DNA of 64,000 bases from positions 1-64,000 of the forward strand of contig NZ_JAUOQH010000008.1 of NCBI RefSeq assembly GCF_030547075.1. Reading direction: 5' to 3'. Position numbers and translations under genes: made by a program. The stretch comes from Alteromonas sp. 1_MG-2023. Lineage in GTDB: Bacteria > Pseudomonadota > Gammaproteobacteria > Enterobacterales > Alteromonadaceae. Position 1 is the stretch's first letter. Each line of letters starts with the position of its first letter. Under the pieces are notes generated by a model. The model was not told the origin of the DNA and made no database searches. It saw only the letters and a list, made by a program, of their open reading frames with translations. This document shows positions 60,068 to 64,000 of the stretch, in pieces.

Positions 60068-62454
60068 TGCTGTGCCTGTTGTGTATTCTGGTCCGATTTA
60101 AAATGCGCTGGGTGTTGCAGCTGCGCTGTTTTTTGCATTTGTATTACGGCATTAAGTACCCGCTCTGGCGTGGCGGGTGTATCTAATTGTGGATCTTGGG
60201 TGTAACCAGAAATACTTGAAATGGCATCTTTCAAAGCACACCACACTGAAATTGCTAACATGAACGGCGGCTCACCTACGGCCTTTGAGTGGTAAATACT
60301 GTCTTCCGCGTTTTCTCTGCCAAAAAGTTTCACATCGAAATGCTTAGGAGTATCGCCAATAGCAGGAATTTTATACGTAGCCATGTTTTCACTGGTTAAT
60401 CGGCCATCGCTATTCCACACCAGTTCTTCTGTGGTTAGCCAGCCCATGCCTTGAATGAAAGCACCTTCTATTTGGCCAATATCAATGGCGGGGTTTAAGC
60501 TATTACCCACATCGTGAAGCACGTCTACTTTATCAACGCAATATTCACCACTTAATGTATCGACAGATACTTCACTTACCGACACGCCGTAAGAGAAGTA
60601 GAAAAACGGGCGGCCATCGCCGGTTTCGCGATTGTAATGCAGTTTAGGGGTTTTATAGAATCCATTAGCCGATAAAGACACGCGGTCAAAATACGCCACC
60701 TGTACTAAATCGCTAAACGCTTTTTGATGTTCGCCTAATACTAGGTTACCGGCAGTAAACTGTACCTTTTCGGCTTGATCTGGCATACCTAGCTCGGTAG
60801 CAAAGCATAGCGCTAAGCGTTCCTTTAAGGTAATACAAGCATTTTGAACCGCTTTACCATTTAGGTCGGTGCCGCTCGACGCCGCGGTTGGTGAAGTGTT
60901 CGGTACTTTGTCGGTACGGGTGGCAGTCACTTCAATCATATCCATCGATACACCAAATTCATTCGCTGCAATCTGAGCAATTTTGGTGTGTAAGCCTTGG
61001 CCCATTTCTGTGCCGCCGTGATTCACTTGAATGCTACCGTCGGTATAAATGTGTACCAGCGCGCCGGCTTGGTTCAAATGCTTTGCGGTAAAGGAAATAC
61101 CAAACTTAACCGGCGTTAGCGCAAGGCCTTTTTTAATAACAGGGCTGTTGCGGTTGAATTCGGTAATAGTGTCTCTGCGTGCCCAATAATCAGCGTCTTT
61201 TTCAAGTTTCGCTATCATTTCAGGCAATAAGTTGTGTTCTACTTCCATCCCATAAGGGGTAGTAGTGCCGGTTTCTGGCCCGTATAAGTTTTGTTTACGT
61301 ACGGTCAGCGGATCTACTTCTAGTTTGCGTGCCATGGCGTCCATCATGGCTTCTGCCATAATCATCCCTTGCGGGCCGCCAAAACCACGGTAAGCGGTAT
61401 GCGATACCATGTTAGTTTGCAGGCGATGACCTACAATGTTGCTTGCACCTAAAAAGTAACCGTTATCGGCATGAAACATGGCTCTGTCCACAATAGCGTC
61501 AGACAAGTCAGGCGAATGCCCACAATTACCATTAATATCTACTTTTGTGGCAACAATTTTACCGTTTTCGTTAAAGCCTACTTCGAAGCTGTTATCGAAA
61601 GGATGGCGTTTACCGGTTACATGCATATCAGTACTGCGAGGTAAGCGACACTTCACTGCGCATTGATTGCGCGAAGCTAACAGTGAAGCTAAACAAGCCC
61701 ACTGAGCCGCTTGGGTTTCTTTACCACCAAACCCGCCACCCATGCGGCGCATGTCTACCATCACATGATGCAGCTTAATATCGAGCACTTCAGCCACTAG
61801 CTTTTGCACTTCACTAGGGTGTTGGCTTGAGGTATACACCTTCATGCGACCATCTTCGTCTGGAATAGCCAGCGACACTTGCCCTTCAAGATACATATGC
61901 TCTTGGCCGCCAATAGAAAGGTGGCCTTTACAGCTTAAAGGCGCAGTGGCAAGTTGTGTATCAGCATCGCCTTGACCGAACCTATGAGTAGGACGCACAA
62001 AACGTTCATGTTTGTGTGCTTCTTCGGTGGTGAATACTGCTGCTGTAGGGATGACCTTAATGGTACCTTTTAATGCCGCTTTACGGGCTAAATGTACCGA
62101 GGTAGCAAGTACGGCAAAATAAGGCTGACCGTAAAATTTAACTTCGCCATTAGCAAGAAGCGGATCGCCTTCGAAAACCGGCCCAATATCTTTATGACCA
62201 GGTACATCGTCGATGGTGATAACATCTACCACACCTTCACTTGCGCGTACGGCAGCTAAATCCATAGATTCAATAATGCCTGCCGCGCACTGGCTGGTGC
62301 CTACTGCGGCGTAAAGGGTGCCTTGTGGCTCAACTAAGTCATCAATGTATTTGGCACTACCTTGAACCTGTCTTGCAGCACTTTCATGCTTTACCGACGT
62401 ATGAACAACCTGAGTTGAGGCTGAATCTTTCGCGCTATCGATAAGTTTACGCAT
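60064..62454 (-). CDS. xdhB: xanthine dehydrogenase, molybdopterin-binding subunit
   Basis: The large subunit that oxidises hypoxanthine and xanthine to urate. I chose the ATG at 62454 (796 residues), overlapping the xdhA stop by 8 bp, over a longer frame starting inside xdhA. Cofactor motifs visible are GGGFGGKETQAAQWACL, THRGFG-like SHTAYRGFGGPQG, GTEMGQGLHTKI, and the catalytic Glu in SKAVGEPPFMLA. Confidence 0.95.
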   Translation of the reverse strand: MRKLIDSAKDSASTQVVHTSVKHESAARQVQGSAKYIDDLVEPQGTLYAAVGTSQCAAGIIESMDLAAVRASEGVVDVITIDDVPGHKDIGPVFEGDPLLANGEVKFYGQPYFAVLATSVHLARKAALKGTIKVIPTAAVFTTEEAHKHERFVRPTHRFGQGDADTQLATAPLSCKGHLSIGGQEHMYLEGQVSLAIPDEDGRMKVYTSSQHPSEVQKLVAEVLDIKLHHVMVDMRRMGGGFGGKETQAAQWACLASLLASRNQCAVKCRLPRSTDMHVTGKRHPFDNSFEVGFNENGKIVATKVDINGNCGHSPDLSDAIVDRAMFHADNGYFLGASNIVGHRLQTNMVSHTAYRGFGGPQGMIMAEAMMDAMARKLEVDPLTVRKQNLYGPETGTTTPYGMEVEHNLLPEMIAKLEKDADYWARRDTITEFNRNSPVIKKGLALTPVKFGISFTAKHLNQAGALVHIYTDGSIQVNHGGTEMGQGLHTKIAQIAANEFGVSMDMIEVTATRTDKVPNTSPTAASSGTDLNGKAVQNACITLKERLALCFATELGMPDQAEKVQFTAGNLVLGEHQKAFSDLVQVAYFDRVSLSANGFYKTPKLHYNRETGDGRPFFYFSYGVSVSEVSVDTLSGEYCVDKVDVLHDVGNSLNPAIDIGQIEGAFIQGMGWLTTEELVWNSDGRLTSENMATYKIPAIGDTPKHFDVKLFGRENAEDSIYHSKAVGEPPFMLAISVWCALKDAISSISGYTQDPQLDTPATPERVLNAVIQMQKTAQLQHPAHFKSDQNTQQAQQ

Positions 62455-63922
62455 GTTGCACCACCCGAGTTTCAATCTTGTTTCTTGCATGACTGCTTGT
62501 AGCACTGCCAGATTGGCTAGCGCTTTGATGCTCCAACCAGAATCGATGCCATAAATTAGCCAATACAGTTTTACGATATTCTGCGCTAGCTCTTACATCA
62601 TCAATAGGAGAGAAGGCTTCGCCTAAAATTTGTTTACCAATACTCAAGCATTCGCTACTTGCCCATTGTTTGCCTTTTAGTGCGCTATTCAGTGCTTCAC
62701 AACTAGCAGGGGTTGCGGCAACACCGCCAAATCCAGTGCTAACATCTTCCACTTTGCCGTCATTCAAGGTTACCTTGAACACAGCACACACGGCAGAAAT
62801 ATCATCCTCCATGCGTTTTGAAATTTTGTACGCGGCCACTAATTCATTGGCCGTTAGGTAAGGAATTTCAATGGCAGATAGCCATTCACCTTTTTCTAGC
62901 GCGGTTTGGCGATAGCCAGTAAAAAACGAATTCACAGGTACAGCGCGAGTGTCTGTTCCGTTATCGATATGCAGCACAGCGTTCAAGGCAAGCAGTACCG
63001 GCGGCATATCACCAATAGGTGACGCGTTCGCTACGTTACCGCCTAACGTTGCTTGGTTACGAATAGGTAATGAGGCAAAGCGGGTGATTAATTCTGCTAA
63101 TTGTGGAAAGTGCCCTAACAAAGGTTGAGTCAAATCACTAAGCGGTGTGGCTGCACCAAAGGTGATCGAATGTTCATTTGCAGTGCATCCATTTAGTGAT
63201 TTCACGCCACTTAAACTAATTAGCGTGCTCACGTCTTTAAGTTGTTGAGTGAACATCAAACTTAAATCGGTACTGCCTGCCACTAAGAGCGCATCAGGAT
63301 GTTGTGCAATGGCATTAGCTAATGCGGCCCGAGAATCTGGAACAAGCAAATTATTGGTGCCAAGTACTGGTGTACCGATTAGTTGCTTTAACGAACTTAG
63401 GGTAGATGATTCGTTACGCGCGAATGTGTCATCAGGCGTGTTTCCACACACGGATAATGCCGCATCAATAATAGGGCGGTAGCCGGTACAACGGCATAAA
63501 TTACCCGAGAGCGCATGCAACACATCATCGCGATTTGGCGTGCCATCTTGATGATACAAAGCAAACATAGACATAATAAACCCAGGCGTACAGAAACCGC
63601 ACTGCGAGCCATGAAAGTCGATAAGTGCTTGTTGTACGGGGTGTAGCTTAGTGTCTTGGGTAAGATGTTCTACTGCAATAAGTTGTTTGCCGTGAACCGC
63701 CGACATTAACGTAAGACAACTATTTACCGTACGGTAATGCAAAGCATCAAATTTATCGTTAGGTTCTGCAATTACCACGGTACATGCGCCACAATCACCT
63801 GCTGCACAACCTTCTTTAGTACCGTTAAGTTTTCTGTGCTCGCGTAAGAATTGAAGTAACGTCAGGTCAGCCCGGGTATCGTCCAATTCAACGAGTTGTT
63901 GATTAATAAGAAAGCGAATCAT
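62447..63922 (-). CDS. xdhA: xanthine dehydrogenase, FeS/FAD small subunit
   Basis: A 491-residue subunit with two [2Fe-2S] domains (EGCAAGDCGACTVV; then QCGFCTPGFIM and GNLCRCTGYRP) and a FAD domain from about 180 on (LLVAGSTDLSLMF, LGGNVANASPIGD). It transfers electrons from the molybdenum centre to NAD+. It is the first gene visible in the purine operon. Only 78 bp upstream are in the window, so its regulator cannot be seen. Confidence 0.95.
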   Translation of the reverse strand: MIRFLINQQLVELDDTRADLTLLQFLREHRKLNGTKEGCAAGDCGACTVVIAEPNDKFDALHYRTVNSCLTLMSAVHGKQLIAVEHLTQDTKLHPVQQALIDFHGSQCGFCTPGFIMSMFALYHQDGTPNRDDVLHALSGNLCRCTGYRPIIDAALSVCGNTPDDTFARNESSTLSSLKQLIGTPVLGTNNLLVPDSRAALANAIAQHPDALLVAGSTDLSLMFTQQLKDVSTLISLSGVKSLNGCTANEHSITFGAATPLSDLTQPLLGHFPQLAELITRFASLPIRNQATLGGNVANASPIGDMPPVLLALNAVLHIDNGTDTRAVPVNSFFTGYRQTALEKGEWLSAIEIPYLTANELVAAYKISKRMEDDISAVCAVFKVTLNDGKVEDVSTGFGGVAATPASCEALNSALKGKQWASSECLSIGKQILGEAFSPIDDVRASAEYRKTVLANLWHRFWLEHQSASQSGSATSSHARNKIETRVVQHA

Positions 63923-64000
63923 ACCCGCACCTCATCACTATTTTCATTGATATATCCATTAATATAGCGGTATTCTTGATAGAAAAGTAGACCATTTGGT

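Noticed and set aside
62455..62505. Longer xdhB start inside xdhA
   Set aside because: The extra residues are not part of the family. The ATG at 62454 has GGTGG upstream and an operon-type overlap.

Overview
The window looks like a chromosomal segment of a marine gammaproteobacterium of the Alteromonadales, most likely Alteromonas or a close relative. I infer this from moderate-to-low GC, from gene orders (lolB-ispE-tRNA-Gln-prs, hemA-prfA-prmC-sirB2-kdsA, gcvA-ygdD-rlmM, seqA-pgm, yffB-dapE) and from a PGT-type C-terminal sorting signal. No phage, transposase, integrase or CRISPR array is visible. The region is mostly core chromosome with a few accessory modules.

Layout. 1-8717 is read almost entirely leftward: tRNA-Leu and tRNA-Met behind a stable-RNA promoter, a secreted cyclophilin, the rplY-pth-ychF operon, a zinc alcohol dehydrogenase, a lipoprotein, and the lolB-ispE-tRNA-Gln-prs operon. 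8832-15117 is the rightward hemA-prfA-prmC group, with a REC/HD-GYP c-di-GMP regulator inserted, then sirB2 and kdsA. 15694-18745 is gcvA, an alpha/beta hydrolase, ygdD and rlmM with overlapping ends. 18940-21024 is a second-type EF-G.

21136-24812 is a nitrogen module read leftward: a FocA/NirC-type channel, a PP2C-kinase fusion protein and cyanase. In front of the channel gene I read two NtrC-like sites 32 bp apart, a GG-N10-GC sigma54 promoter about 120-150 bp downstream of them, and a terminator-type leader hairpin that competes with a small A/G hexaloop hairpin. This is the most interesting regulatory assembly in the window. It resembles the Klebsiella nasF design (NtrC/sigma54 plus NasR antitermination), with a glnA-like enhancer geometry.

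24813-28879 is a MoxR-DUF58-TgpA transglutaminase operon. 29097-34248 holds seqA (with a histone-H1-like Lys/Ala/Thr linker), pgm and glgP. 34501-37775 has an EAL protein, astE, a HIT protein and a YbjQ protein. 37824-41144 is a leftward group: DUF2897, M15 peptidase, dapE, yffB, an EIIA-like protein lacking both active-site histidines, and an ACT protein. It is followed by a cluster of DnaA-box-like sites. 41548-46068 holds a VOC protein, tyrosine catabolism (hppD, hmgA) and a patatin.

46213-55768 is accessory: tRNA-Val, a TPR-GGDEF cyclase, a PhoX-family lipoprotein with a possible Pho box, a diheme lipoprotein, a decayed metallo-beta-lactamase-fold gene, a PGT/PEP-CTERM-like protein and a PAS-PAS-GGDEF cyclase. 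55840-63922 is a tightly coupled purine catabolic operon (xdhA-xdhB-xdhC-uraD-uraH-guaD-puuD) that takes guanine and xanthine through urate to allantoin.
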